Assembly: GCF_003958645.1 (NCBI RefSeq)
Contig: NZ_RXLO01000007.1
Location: 248,001 to 312,000, forward strand
Source of the DNA: Chitinophaga rhizosphaerae
GTDB taxonomy: Bacteria; Bacteroidota; Bacteroidia; Chitinophagales; Chitinophagaceae
DNA: 64,000 nt
Direction of reading: 5' to 3'
The position numbers and the translations under genes were made by a program. Shown piece by piece: positions 27,689-35,366 of the stretch (position 1 is the stretch's first letter; the number at the start of each line of letters is the position of its first letter). The notes below the pieces were generated by a model. The model had not been told where the DNA came from, made no database searches, and saw only the letters and a program-made list of their open reading frames with translations.

Positions 27689-28774
27689 TCAGTTGTAAAC
27701 TTTCACCATATAAACGAATTCTTCCAGTTTACGCGCCTGGTCCACTCGGGGCAGGCCGGTCAGCTGGTTTTTCTGTTTGAGGTCTTTGCGGTTGAATTTT
27801 TCTTTCGGTAATTCTTCGAGGAGGCGTTTGAGGTGGCCGGATTTCACCGCGAAGGCGATGCCTTCGGAGGTAGACTGGCGGCCGGTGATGATGCCGATGA
27901 GCTCTCCGTTCGTATCGAGCAGGGGCGCGCCGCTGTTGCCGGGGTTGACGGGGATGGAAACCTGGTAGGCCAGGGTGTCGCCGTTAAAACCGGTTTGTGC
28001 GCTGAGGTAACCCATGCCGAAAACGATCTCGTCTCTGGGATAGCCCATGGAAAACACTTCCTGCCCGAGGCGGGAGGGGGCATTTTTGAGCGTATAGGGG
28101 AGGGGAGCCGTGCGGAAAGTGCTGTCTGCCACGCGGAGCACCGCCAGGTCGGAAGACACGTCTTCGAACACGCTCACGGCCTTGAAGGCTTCTCCTTTAT
28201 TATTCTGCAGGTAAATCGAATCCGCCCCGGCGATCACATGATAATTGGTAACCATATAGCCGTTCCGGCTGATGGCGAAGCAGGTGCCGCCGTAGGTGCC
28301 GGGGTTGGCAGGACCGGTGTTTTTATTGTTGATATCGCGGATGAGGGCGTTTTGCGAGCGCTGGATGTTGTTCAGCACACGGCGGACGTCTTCATATTTG
28401 GCGGTGTAGGAGTTTTTGGCGGACCGCTGCATGATGGCCATGGTAGCGAGGGAGGTGACCAGCGCGATCGATGCGGCGGCGGCAACGGAGTACCAGGTGC
28501 GGCGGCGGCTGGTCATCGATACGATGGTGGCAGGTGCAGGCTGGACCTGATGGGCGGGAGCGGCGGCGCGGGGGTGGATGGCGTTCATCCGGGCGCGGAA
28601 GTCCTGGCGCTGGCCATGGCCCCTGAGCTGGGAAAGGAACGCCTCATGCCCGGAAACTTCCCGTTGGAGGTCGGGGTTCCGGCGCAGGAGGGATTCGAAC
28701 GCTTCTTTTTCCGGGGCGGTCATTTCACCGTCCAGGTAGCGTTCTATTTCCTGTATTTTATGTAATTCGTTCAT
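27689..28774 (-). CDS. Anti-sigma-like membrane protein with trypsin-like protease domain
   Basis: 361 residues from ATG 28774 (a GTG one codon upstream is possible). Residues 1-60 (IQEIERYLDGEMTAPEKEAFESLL) look like the cytoplasmic domain of Bacteroidota anti-sigma factors. A single membrane helix spans about 94-115. The C-terminal domain has the chymotrypsin-like triad His179 (TNYHVIAG), Asp209 (SSDLAVLR) and Ser281 (NPGNSGAPLLD) and should be periplasmic. The ECF sigma gene begins the same operon 26 bp upstream. I infer a sigma regulator fused to a protease; it could cleave itself, a partner, or act in protein quality control like DegS. Confidence 0.75.
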   Translation of the reverse strand: MNELHKIQEIERYLDGEMTAPEKEAFESLLRRNPDLQREVSGHEAFLSQLRGHGQRQDFRARMNAIHPRAAAPAHQVQPAPATIVSMTSRRRTWYSVAAAASIALVTSLATMAIMQRSAKNSYTAKYEDVRRVLNNIQRSQNALIRDINNKNTGPANPGTYGGTCFAISRNGYMVTNYHVIAGADSIYLQNNKGEAFKAVSVFEDVSSDLAVLRVADSTFRTAPLPYTLKNAPSRLGQEVFSMGYPRDEIVFGMGYLSAQTGFNGDTLAYQVSIPVNPGNSGAPLLDTNGELIGIITGRQSTSEGIAFAVKSGHLKRLLEELPKEKFNRKDLKQKNQLTGLPRVDQARKLEEFVYMVKVYN

Positions 28775-28800
28775 CACGGTGATCGTGCTCTTTTAATATA

Positions 28801-29361
28801 TTAGTTCGCAAAAAATAGTTTCTTCAGGCGCATGAGGCATTTGTACTTCTGGTTCTTGGCATTTTCGGCGTTCGTATACCCGAATTGTTCCGCGATTTCC
28901 TGCATGCTCCGGTGGCGGATGTAATATTCCTCCAGGATGGTTTTGCAGGGCTCCCCGATCTTTCCCATGGCTGTTTCCATCTGGCGGAACTGGGCGTCCT
29001 TTTCGAGATGGGCCTCCAGGGCCTCGGCCGCGTCTGCCGACTCCTCGACGTCGTCCGGGAGGGGAGCGCTGTTGGGGCCGCTCTGAAGCTTTTTGAGCCA
29101 CATCCTCCGGCAAACGGCATATATAAATGTCTTCAACCGGGAGGAGAGTACGAAATTCCCTTCTTTTGCCTTTTCATATAATACGATCATCGCTTCCTGG
29201 AAGATGTCTTTGGCATCGTCCGCCGATCCATAATGCTGCAAAATCATCCTTTCAACCATTGGGTAATGCTCCAAATAAATGATTTCCAGAGCTTTATCAT
29301 CGTTGACGGCTAATCTGTGCAGTAATTCCTGATCCTTTTCTATGTGCAAAAGATTATTCAC
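28801..29361 (-). CDS. ECF-family RNA polymerase sigma factor
   Basis: 186 residues with a GTG start (no nearby ATG). Region 2 includes DAKDIFQEAMIVLYEKAKEGNF near residue 50, and region 4 is the helix-turn-helix RHRSMQEIAEQFGYTNAENAKNQKYKC near 150. It directs RNA polymerase to a regulon of its own. Its partner appears to be the membrane anti-sigma/protease protein encoded next in the operon. No target genes can be named from the window. Confidence 0.88.
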   Translation of the reverse strand: MNNLLHIEKDQELLHRLAVNDDKALEIIYLEHYPMVERMILQHYGSADDAKDIFQEAMIVLYEKAKEGNFVLSSRLKTFIYAVCRRMWLKKLQSGPNSAPLPDDVEESADAAEALEAHLEKDAQFRQMETAMGKIGEPCKTILEEYYIRHRSMQEIAEQFGYTNAENAKNQKYKCLMRLKKLFFAN

Positions 29362-29497
29362 TGATTAATACGGTTTGGGCCGGTTTAGTAACCCAAAGTA
29401 GGCAAAATAAATTTTTTTTCAGATTGCGGGTTACCTTTCTCCGAAACGGGGTATAAAGGTTAAATCTCATTTCAAATAAACCTTAAAACGTATCAAA

Positions 29498-29713
29498 ATG
29501 AAAAAATTCGGTTTCCTCGCTCTCGCCCTGGGTCTGTTCGCTGTAGCTTGCAACAACGCTGGTACCGCCACTGAAGGTGATTCCACTAAAGTTGACAGCC
29601 TGGTTCAGGAAGCTCAGAGCACTGTAGACTCTGCTGCTGCTGTTGTTGATTCCGCTGCTGCTGTTGTTGACTCTACCGCAAAAGCTATCGACTCTACTGC
29701 TAAAGCTCACTAA
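29498..29713 (+). CDS. Small outer-membrane lipoprotein with 7-residue repeats
   Basis: 71 residues. The signal peptide ends in the lipobox FAVAC (Cys18). Residues 43-70 are four tandem heptads, VDSAAAV, VDSAAAV, VDSTAKA and IDSTAKA, which would form an amphipathic helix or coiled coil. Codons are heavily biased to GCT, GTT, GGT and CTG, unlike most neighbours, which suggests strong expression. The shape recalls Braun-type lipoproteins, but there is no homology evidence for peptidoglycan linkage. A terminator follows. Confidence 0.7.
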   Translation: MKKFGFLALALGLFAVACNNAGTATEGDSTKVDSLVQEAQSTVDSAAAVVDSAAAVVDSTAKAIDSTAKAH

Positions 29714-29744
29714 TTATAGGCAAGCATTAAAGGATATTCATCCG

Positions 29745-29772
29745 GCCCCGGCATACCGCCGGGGCTTTTTTT
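29745..29772 (+). terminator. Terminator after the heptad lipoprotein
   Basis: GCCCCGGC and GCCGGGGC pair around a 5-nt loop, followed by seven T. Confidence 0.88.
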
Positions 29773-29931
29773 GCCCCTCCTCCACCGTTCGCCTCATCCC
29801 CCGAAATTATTTGCTATAGCATTCAATCCACCGTTTTACCAGGCAACTGATTGGCATTTTTCGTGATTTATTGAATGTTTTTCAATTGATATTGATGTTT
29901 GTTAGACGAAATTGATTTTTTTACTCCGCTG

Positions 29932-29962
29932 TTTGAAAAAATGAAATCGTGCCTTACTTTTG
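29932..29962 (+). promoter_or_regulatory. Promoter of the aromatic amino acid operon
   Basis: TTTG (29932-29935), a 19-bp spacer and TACTTTTG (29955-29962) match the Bacteroidota consensus exactly. Transcription should begin near 29968, about 25 nt before the first leader ATG. Confidence 0.75.
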
Positions 29963-29992
29963 TTCTATCAAACAACGCAAATACACTATCTG

Positions 29993-30052
29993 ATGCAACA
30001 GCATACTTTTGGATACTTTTACGGCTTTTACTTTTTCTGGTACCAGAATTAG
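29993..30052 (+). CDS. Aromatic operon leader peptide 1 (Phe/Tyr/Trp-rich)
   Basis: A 19-codon ORF, MQQHTFGYFYGFYFFWYQN, ended by TAG. Ten of 19 residues are aromatic (five Phe, four Tyr, one Trp), the end products of the downstream genes. It starts about 25 nt after the predicted transcription start and its stop overlaps the AGGAGG segment (30051-30056) that can pair with the terminator downstream. This is the composition and placement of an attenuator leader peptide. It is too short for ordinary gene callers. Confidence 0.85.
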   Translation: MQQHTFGYFYGFYFFWYQN

Positions 30053-30124
30053 GAGGTTCGTTTTTGCTGATCCAAACAGATAAAAAATATAACGGGCCTC
30101 CTGCAAAAGGGGGCCTTTTCTTTT
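30051..30124 (+). promoter_or_regulatory. Aromatic operon attenuator 1
   Basis: The terminator is GGCCTCCT (30095-30102) with AGGGGGCC (30108-30115), one wobble pair, a 5-nt loop and a T-rich tail to 30124. The competing pairing is AGGAGG (30051-30056) with CCTCCT (30097-30102). A ribosome at the leader stop would cover AGGAGG and allow termination; one stalled on the Phe/Tyr/Trp codons would leave it free. Pairings are visible; the mechanism is inferred. Confidence 0.75.
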
Positions 30125-30130
30125 AAAATT

Positions 30131-30247
30131 ATGCAAACCGGTAAAAGCCAGATATGTCACAGAATCGATTTTATGCCTGCTATTTTTACTTTTTCTTTTA
30201 TGCAAAAGAAAGCGGGACTCTCTTGTGATAACGGTCAAAACCGGTAG
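30131..30247 (+). CDS. Putative aromatic operon leader peptide 2 (Phe codons)
   Basis: An open frame of 38 codons (ATG 30131) or 24 codons (ATG 30173), ended by TAG. It contains FMPAIFTFSFM, four Phe TTT codons within ten, just before a second terminator. The segment encoding KAG (30212-30218, GCGGGAC) can pair with the terminator left arm. It follows the first attenuator directly, which would make two control points in series. Evidence is weaker than for leader 1 because the peptide is less biased and the stop lies well beyond the pairing segment. Confidence 0.5.
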   Translation: MQTGKSQICHRIDFMPAIFTFSFMQKKAGLSCDNGQNR

Positions 30248-30287
30248 AATGAATGGAAGGGTCCCGCCACAAAGCGGGGCCCTTTTT
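30212..30287 (+). promoter_or_regulatory. Aromatic operon attenuator 2
   Basis: AAGGGTCCCGC (30257-30267) and GCGGGGCCCTT (30274-30284) form an 11-bp stem with one wobble pair, a CACAAA loop and a T-run, a strong terminator 30 nt before pheA. GCGGGAC (30212-30218) is an exact complement of GTCCCGC (30261-30267) in its left arm, so a mutually exclusive 7-bp structure exists. Confidence 0.65.
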
Positions 30288-30316
30288 ATTGCTCAACAGT
30301 ATCTTAAACAACATAT

Positions 30317-31147
30317 ATGCGCATCGCGATCCAGGGATTTGAAGGATGTTTCCACCAGATAGCCGCCCGGAATTACTTCGGCAAACAGTCCACCATTGAG
30401 GCCTGCGCTTCGTTTTCGGAGCTCGTCCGCAAGGTGAAGAAAGGGGAGGCCGGCGTAGACGCCGGCATCATGGCCATCGAAAACTCCATCGCCGGCAGCA
30501 TCCTGCCCAATTACTCCCTGCTCAAGAATTCCGGGCTCCATATCATTGGCGAGCTGTACCTCCAGATCAATCAAAACCTCATGGTACTGCCCGGGCAAAC
30601 GATCGACGATATCCGTGAAGTACATTCGCACCCTATGGCGCTGCTGCAATGCATGGACTTCCTCGCCCAATATCCCCACATCAAACTGGTGGAAACGGAA
30701 GATACCGCCCTCAGCGCCAAACATGTGAGCCAGAAAAAACTGAAGACCACCGGGGCCATCGCAGGCCAGCTCGCAGCCGATATCTTCGGGCTGGAAGTGA
30801 TCGGGCGCAACATCCACACGGCTAAAAACAACTACACCCGCTTCCTGGCCATTTCCCGGAACGGGGTGAAGACGCCGGCCGATGCAAATAAATCTTCCGT
30901 ATATTTCCAGACGTCCAACGAACGGGGAAGCCTCGCCCGCGTGCTCACCATGATCGCAGAGGAAGGCATCAACCTGAGCAAGATCCAGAGTTTTCCCATC
31001 CCTGCGAAGGAATGGCATTATTACTTCCACGCAGACATGGAATTCGATTCTCCGGAGCACTTCCAGCAGGCGCTCAACAAAATCGAGCCGCTCACGGAGC
31101 AGCTGACCGTTCTGGGGATTTACAAAAAAGGCAATACGCATACCTGA
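30317..31147 (+). CDS. pheA: Prephenate dehydratase
   Basis: 276 residues, monofunctional. Residues 1-185 form the dehydratase domain (RIAIQGFEGCFHQIAARNYFG; NNYTRFLAISRNG is the catalytic TRF motif). The C-terminal ACT domain (about 195-270, YFQTSNERGSLARVLTMIAEEGINLSKIQSFPI) binds phenylalanine for feedback inhibition in family members. It converts prephenate to phenylpyruvate. Chorismate mutase is not fused here but to the DAHP synthase three genes on. First structural gene after the double leader. Confidence 0.93.
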   Translation: MRIAIQGFEGCFHQIAARNYFGKQSTIEACASFSELVRKVKKGEAGVDAGIMAIENSIAGSILPNYSLLKNSGLHIIGELYLQINQNLMVLPGQTIDDIREVHSHPMALLQCMDFLAQYPHIKLVETEDTALSAKHVSQKKLKTTGAIAGQLAADIFGLEVIGRNIHTAKNNYTRFLAISRNGVKTPADANKSSVYFQTSNERGSLARVLTMIAEEGINLSKIQSFPIPAKEWHYYFHADMEFDSPEHFQQALNKIEPLTEQLTVLGIYKKGNTHT

Positions 31148-31169
31148 TACCAACAATAATCTAACACCC

Positions 31170-32354
31170 ATGCAACCATCCGTAGCCAAAAGATTGCAGC
31201 ACACCGAGGAATACTACTTTTCACGGAAACTCCGGGAGATCGACGACATGAACAAAGCCGGCGCCCGCGTGATCAACCTCGGTATCGGCAGTCCCGACCT
31301 CCCGCCGCACCCCTCCGTGACCGCCGCCCTCAACGCATACGCGGCCAAACCCGATACCCATGCGTACCAGGGCTACAAAGGCATCCCGGCCCTGCGGCAG
31401 GCCATGGCAGGTTGGTACAACCGCTTCTACGGCGTTACGCTCGACGCGGATTCGGAAGTGCTGCCCCTCATCGGCTCCAAAGAAGGCATTATGCACATCT
31501 GCATGACGTTCCTCCAGGAAGGCGACGAAGCGCTCATCCCCGATCCCGGCTACCCTACATACCGCTCGGCCGTACAGTTGTCCGGCGCCACGCCGGTAAC
31601 CTACACGCTCAGCGCGGATAACGACTGGCAGCCCGACTTCGGGGCACTGGAGCAGCGCGACCTCAGCAAGGTGAAACTCATGTGGGTGAACTATCCCCAT
31701 ATGCCGACCGGCTCGCAGGCCAAAGCGGATACATTCGAAAAACTCGTGGCTTTCGCCACCAAACATAACATCCTGCTGTGCCACGACAATCCGTACAGCT
31801 TCATCCTCAACGATGCGCCCGCCAGCCTGCTGGCTACGCCCGGCGCAAGGGAAGTAGCCCTGGAACTGAACAGCCTCAGCAAATCCGGCAATATGGCCGG
31901 CTGGCGCGTAGGCATGCTCGTGGGCAAGGCGGCTTTCCTCAACGATGTGCTCCGGTTCAAGTCGAACATGGACTCCGGCATGTTTCAGCCCGTACAAATG
32001 GCCGCAGTGGCTGCTTTGGAGCTGGGGAAGGATTGGTACGACGGACTGAACGCCATTTACAGCGGCCGCCGGAAGAAAGTCTTCGAACTGCTGGACCTCA
32101 TCGGTTGTACGTACGACCGCAACCAGGTGGGCATGTTCGTATGGGCGCAGATCCCGGCAGGATACGCAGACGGCTTTGCGGTGAGTGACGAAGTGCTGCA
32201 GCAGGCGCACGTCTTTATCACGCCCGGCGGGATTTTCGGGGAGAACGGGAAGGGCTACGTCCGTGTGAGCCTTTGCCGGGACGAGCAGGTGTTCTCCGAA
32301 GCGATCGACCGGGTGAAGCAACAAATCGTTGACCGTAAAAAAGCCCTCGTATGA
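31170..32354 (+). CDS. Class I/II PLP aminotransferase, probably aromatic/prephenate
   Basis: 394 residues of fold-type I. The PLP lysine is in SLSKSGNMAGWRVGM near residue 238, and GIGSPDLPPHPSV begins the substrate region. The usual NPNNPTG motif reads NYPHMPTGSQA, a departure at two positions. Placed between pheA and tyrA, it most likely transaminates phenylpyruvate, 4-hydroxyphenylpyruvate or prephenate. Similar sequences are annotated as aspartate or LL-diaminopimelate aminotransferases, so substrate is inferred. Its stop overlaps the tyrA start by 4 bp (ATGA). Confidence 0.85.
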   Translation: MQPSVAKRLQHTEEYYFSRKLREIDDMNKAGARVINLGIGSPDLPPHPSVTAALNAYAAKPDTHAYQGYKGIPALRQAMAGWYNRFYGVTLDADSEVLPLIGSKEGIMHICMTFLQEGDEALIPDPGYPTYRSAVQLSGATPVTYTLSADNDWQPDFGALEQRDLSKVKLMWVNYPHMPTGSQAKADTFEKLVAFATKHNILLCHDNPYSFILNDAPASLLATPGAREVALELNSLSKSGNMAGWRVGMLVGKAAFLNDVLRFKSNMDSGMFQPVQMAAVAALELGKDWYDGLNAIYSGRRKKVFELLDLIGCTYDRNQVGMFVWAQIPAGYADGFAVSDEVLQQAHVFITPGGIFGENGKGYVRVSLCRDEQVFSEAIDRVKQQIVDRKKALV

Positions 32355-33193
32355 TAGCAGCTGTAGTAGGTGTAGGCCTCATCGGCGGTTCGCTGGCCCT
32401 GAGCCTGAAGGAGCGGGGCGTGGCCAACTGGATCATCGGGGTGGATAATAACACGGGCAACCTGGCCAAGGCGCAGGAACTGGGGATCATCGACGAGGGC
32501 TCCACGCTCGAAGACGCGATGGACCGCAGTAACCTCGTGGTGCTGGCGATACCCGTGGATGCCACGCTGGGCGCAGTAACCGGGATTCTGGACAAGGTGA
32601 AGGACGGACAGGTGATCATGGACGTAGGTTCTACCAAACATAAATTATTGCAACTCGTTGCCGGTCATCCCAACAGGGGGCGCTTCGTTGCCGCCCACCC
32701 GATGGCCGGCACCGAGTATTCCGGGCCGGAAGCCGCCGTGAAGGGGCTTTTCACCGGTAAGACCATGGTGCTGTGCGACGTAAAGAACAGCGACGAAGAC
32801 GCCGTGGAAATGGTGGAAGCGATGGTAGACAAGCTCAACATGCGCACCGTGTATATGAACGGCGAGGAGCACGACCTGCATACGGCCTATGTGTCGCACA
32901 TCTCCCACATCACCTCGTTTGCGCTGGCGCTGACGGTGTTGAAGAAAGAGAAAGAGCAGGGCCGGATTTTCGAGCTGGCGAGCGGTGGTTTCGAATCCAC
33001 CGTGCGCCTGGCCAAAAGCTCGCCCGATATGTGGGTGCCCATTTTCAAGCATAACCGCAATAATGTGCTGGACGTGCTCGACGAGCATATCCGCCAGCTG
33101 GAGCAGATGAAGGAATTGTTGCAGTCGGAAGACTATGAAACGTTCTACAAGCTCATCCAGAAGAGCAATAAAATCAGAAAAATCCTGAAGTAA
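32351..33193 (+). CDS. tyrA: Prephenate dehydrogenase
   Basis: 280 residues. The NAD(P) Rossmann motif AAVVGVGLIGGSLALSLKERG opens the protein, and the catalytic His region is HPMAGTEYSGPEAAV near residue 117; HLHTAYVSHISHITSFALA follows. It oxidatively decarboxylates prephenate to 4-hydroxyphenylpyruvate. There is no ACT domain, so it may escape direct tyrosine control. Translation is probably coupled to the aminotransferase through the ATGA overlap. Confidence 0.92.
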   Translation: MIAAVVGVGLIGGSLALSLKERGVANWIIGVDNNTGNLAKAQELGIIDEGSTLEDAMDRSNLVVLAIPVDATLGAVTGILDKVKDGQVIMDVGSTKHKLLQLVAGHPNRGRFVAAHPMAGTEYSGPEAAVKGLFTGKTMVLCDVKNSDEDAVEMVEAMVDKLNMRTVYMNGEEHDLHTAYVSHISHITSFALALTVLKKEKEQGRIFELASGGFESTVRLAKSSPDMWVPIFKHNRNNVLDVLDEHIRQLEQMKELLQSEDYETFYKLIQKSNKIRKILK

Positions 33194-33230
33194 TCACCCT
33201 TTTCATCAACTAACACATCACGATAACAAA

Positions 33231-34316
33231 ATGGAACAGATCTTAGCAAAAACGAAATTCGCAGATCCGGCGTCTGACAAGAAGCCGCTGATCATCTCCG
33301 GCCCCTGCTCGGCCGAAACGGAAGAACAGGTGCTCGCGACCGCGCTGGCGCTGGCCAAAACCGGCAAGGTGGACGTGCTGCGCGCCGGCATCTGGAAGCC
33401 CCGTACCCGCCCCGGTTCTTTCGAAGGTATTGGCACAAAAGGCCTTCCCTGGCTGCAAAAAGCCCGTGAACTGACCGGCATGCCTTTGACCGTGGAAGTA
33501 GCGACCGCCAAGCAGGTGGAAGATGCGCTGCATTTCGGGGTAGACATCCTCTGGATCGGCGCCCGTACTACGGTGAACCCGTTCTCCGTACAGGATGTTG
33601 CCGATGCACTGAAAGGCGTCGACGTTCCCGTGCTCATCAAAAACCCCATCAACCCCGACCTGGAGCTCTGGATCGGCGCCGTTGAGCGTATCCAGAAGGC
33701 CGGTATCAAGAAAGTGGGCCTCATTCACCGCGGCTTCTCCAGCTACGGCAATACCGAATACCGCAACGCGCCCATGTGGCACCTGGCGATCGAACTGAAG
33801 CGCCGCCATCCCGAATTGCCGATGATCTGCGACCCGAGCCACATCAGCGGCCGCCGCGACATCCTGCAGGCCGTGGCGCAGGAAGCCATCGACCTGGATT
33901 ACGACGGTCTCATGCTCGAAACGCACGTGGACCCCGATAACGCCTGGAGCGATGCGAAACAGCAGATCACCCCCGAGAAATTCGGCGAAATGCTCGACAA
34001 TATCACCTGGAAGCACGAGCGTTCCGAAAACAAGGAATTCAATACCGCGCTGGAAAAACTCCGCAACCAGATCAACGGCATCGACGACGAAATCCTGCTG
34101 CTGCTGGGCAACCGCATGAAAATCGCCGAGAAAATCGGTCAATACAAAAAGGAAAACAACATCACGATCCTTCAGACCAACCGCTGGAACGAAATCCTCG
34201 ACCGCGCCATCCGTGCAGGTGAGAAACTGGGCCTCAGCAAAGAATTCATCCTGAAGTATTTCGATGCAGTTCACCTGGAATCCATCAACCGTCAGAACAA
34301 AGTGATGAACGACTAA
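33231..34316 (+). CDS. Bifunctional DAHP synthase / chorismate mutase
   Basis: 361 residues with two domains. Residues 1-260 are a type I-beta (KDSA-like) DAHP synthase: ISGPCSAE, RAGIWKPRTRPGSFEG, IGARTTVNPFSVQ, IHRGFSSYGN and CDPSHISGRR are visible. Residues 268-360 form an all-helical AroQ chorismate mutase (LEKLRNQINGIDDEILLLLGNRMKIAEKIGQYKKE). It joins the first step of the shikimate pathway with the chorismate-to-prephenate step. In related Bacteroidota and Bacillus enzymes the mutase domain also mediates feedback by prephenate or chorismate. Confidence 0.93.
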   Translation: MEQILAKTKFADPASDKKPLIISGPCSAETEEQVLATALALAKTGKVDVLRAGIWKPRTRPGSFEGIGTKGLPWLQKARELTGMPLTVEVATAKQVEDALHFGVDILWIGARTTVNPFSVQDVADALKGVDVPVLIKNPINPDLELWIGAVERIQKAGIKKVGLIHRGFSSYGNTEYRNAPMWHLAIELKRRHPELPMICDPSHISGRRDILQAVAQEAIDLDYDGLMLETHVDPDNAWSDAKQQITPEKFGEMLDNITWKHERSENKEFNTALEKLRNQINGIDDEILLLLGNRMKIAEKIGQYKKENNITILQTNRWNEILDRAIRAGEKLGLSKEFILKYFDAVHLESINRQNKVMND

Positions 34317-34338
34317 GCCAATATTTTCCTCTACGAAT

Positions 34339-35364
34339 ATGATTAAACAATCTCACCGTTTCCAGCAATCGAGCTGCGATTATTACCTCGGCGGAAGTCT
34401 CGCCAACCTGGGCGAATACGCCGACAAATCGCGGTCGGTATTGCTGGTAGACGAAAATGTGGACCAACATTACGGGCATCTTTTTACCGGCTGGAAGAAG
34501 CTGGTGGTGCCCGACGGGGAAGAGCACAAGAACATGGAGGTGATGGGGCAGATCATTGACGGGCTGATTGAACTGGAGGCAGACCGCAAAACGATGCTGA
34601 TCGGCATTGGTGGCGGGATGTTGACAGACGTCACCGGGTTTGCGGCGAGCATTTACATGCGCGGCATTCCGTTCGCTTTCGTTCCCACTACACTGCTCGC
34701 GCAGGTAGACGCATCCATCGGCGGAAAAAACGGCGTGAGCCACGGTATGCATAAAAACATGCTGGGCACTATCCGCCAGCCGTCTTTCATCCTGTTCGAC
34801 TATTCGCTGCCATCCACGATGCCGGAAGGGGAGTGGTGCAACGGTTTCGCGGAGATCATCAAATATGCATGCATCTACGACGAAGAACTGTTTACCTACC
34901 TGGAAGTCAATAAAGACAAGGCATTGGCGCAGGACGTGGAAGTATTGCAATTCCTCGTACAGCGGTCTGTAGAGATCAAGACAAAATTCGTATTGGAAGA
35001 CGAGTTCGAGAGCGGTGTACGCCGCTGGCTGAACTTCGGGCATACGCTTGGCCATGCCGTAGAAAAGATCGAGAGCATCGCACACGGAAAAGCAGTGGCC
35101 ATCGGGATGGTAGCAGCCGCTAAGATCTCCGAAAAATTCAACCAGCTGCCGCCCGAACAAACCAACCGCCTTATCCGTTTGATCAATGATTACCGGCTGC
35201 CGGTGACCATGACTTCCGACAAGGAAGCGGTGTTCAATATTTTCAGGCTGGACAAGAAGCGTGAAAAAGACCATATTCATTTCGTGCTCCTGAACAGGAT
35301 CGGCGAGGCTATTACCAAGCCGATCCTGCTCGACGAGCTGAAACAGATCTTACAAGAAATATAG
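34339..35364 (+). CDS. aroB: 3-Dehydroquinate synthase
   Basis: 341 residues. The NAD-binding GIGGGMLTDVTGFAASIYMRG and FVPTTLLAQVDASIGGKNGV are diagnostic, and the zinc-ligand region includes EIIKYA and FGHTLGHAVE. It makes 3-dehydroquinate from DAHP. It is 22 bp downstream of the DAHP synthase and 2 bp upstream of aroA. Confidence 0.94.
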   Translation: MIKQSHRFQQSSCDYYLGGSLANLGEYADKSRSVLLVDENVDQHYGHLFTGWKKLVVPDGEEHKNMEVMGQIIDGLIELEADRKTMLIGIGGGMLTDVTGFAASIYMRGIPFAFVPTTLLAQVDASIGGKNGVSHGMHKNMLGTIRQPSFILFDYSLPSTMPEGEWCNGFAEIIKYACIYDEELFTYLEVNKDKALAQDVEVLQFLVQRSVEIKTKFVLEDEFESGVRRWLNFGHTLGHAVEKIESIAHGKAVAIGMVAAAKISEKFNQLPPEQTNRLIRLINDYRLPVTMTSDKEAVFNIFRLDKKREKDHIHFVLLNRIGEAITKPILLDELKQILQEI

Positions 35365-35366
35365 CC

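Noticed and set aside
29624..29707. 21-bp tandem repeats as a CRISPR or satellite
   Set aside because: The repeats are in frame inside a lipoprotein gene, lack spacers and encode regular heptads.
29899..30126. 75-residue plus-strand frame in the aromatic leader
   Set aside because: It runs through the promoter, leader 1 and the terminator in another frame; its composition is not protein-like and the leader features explain the DNA.
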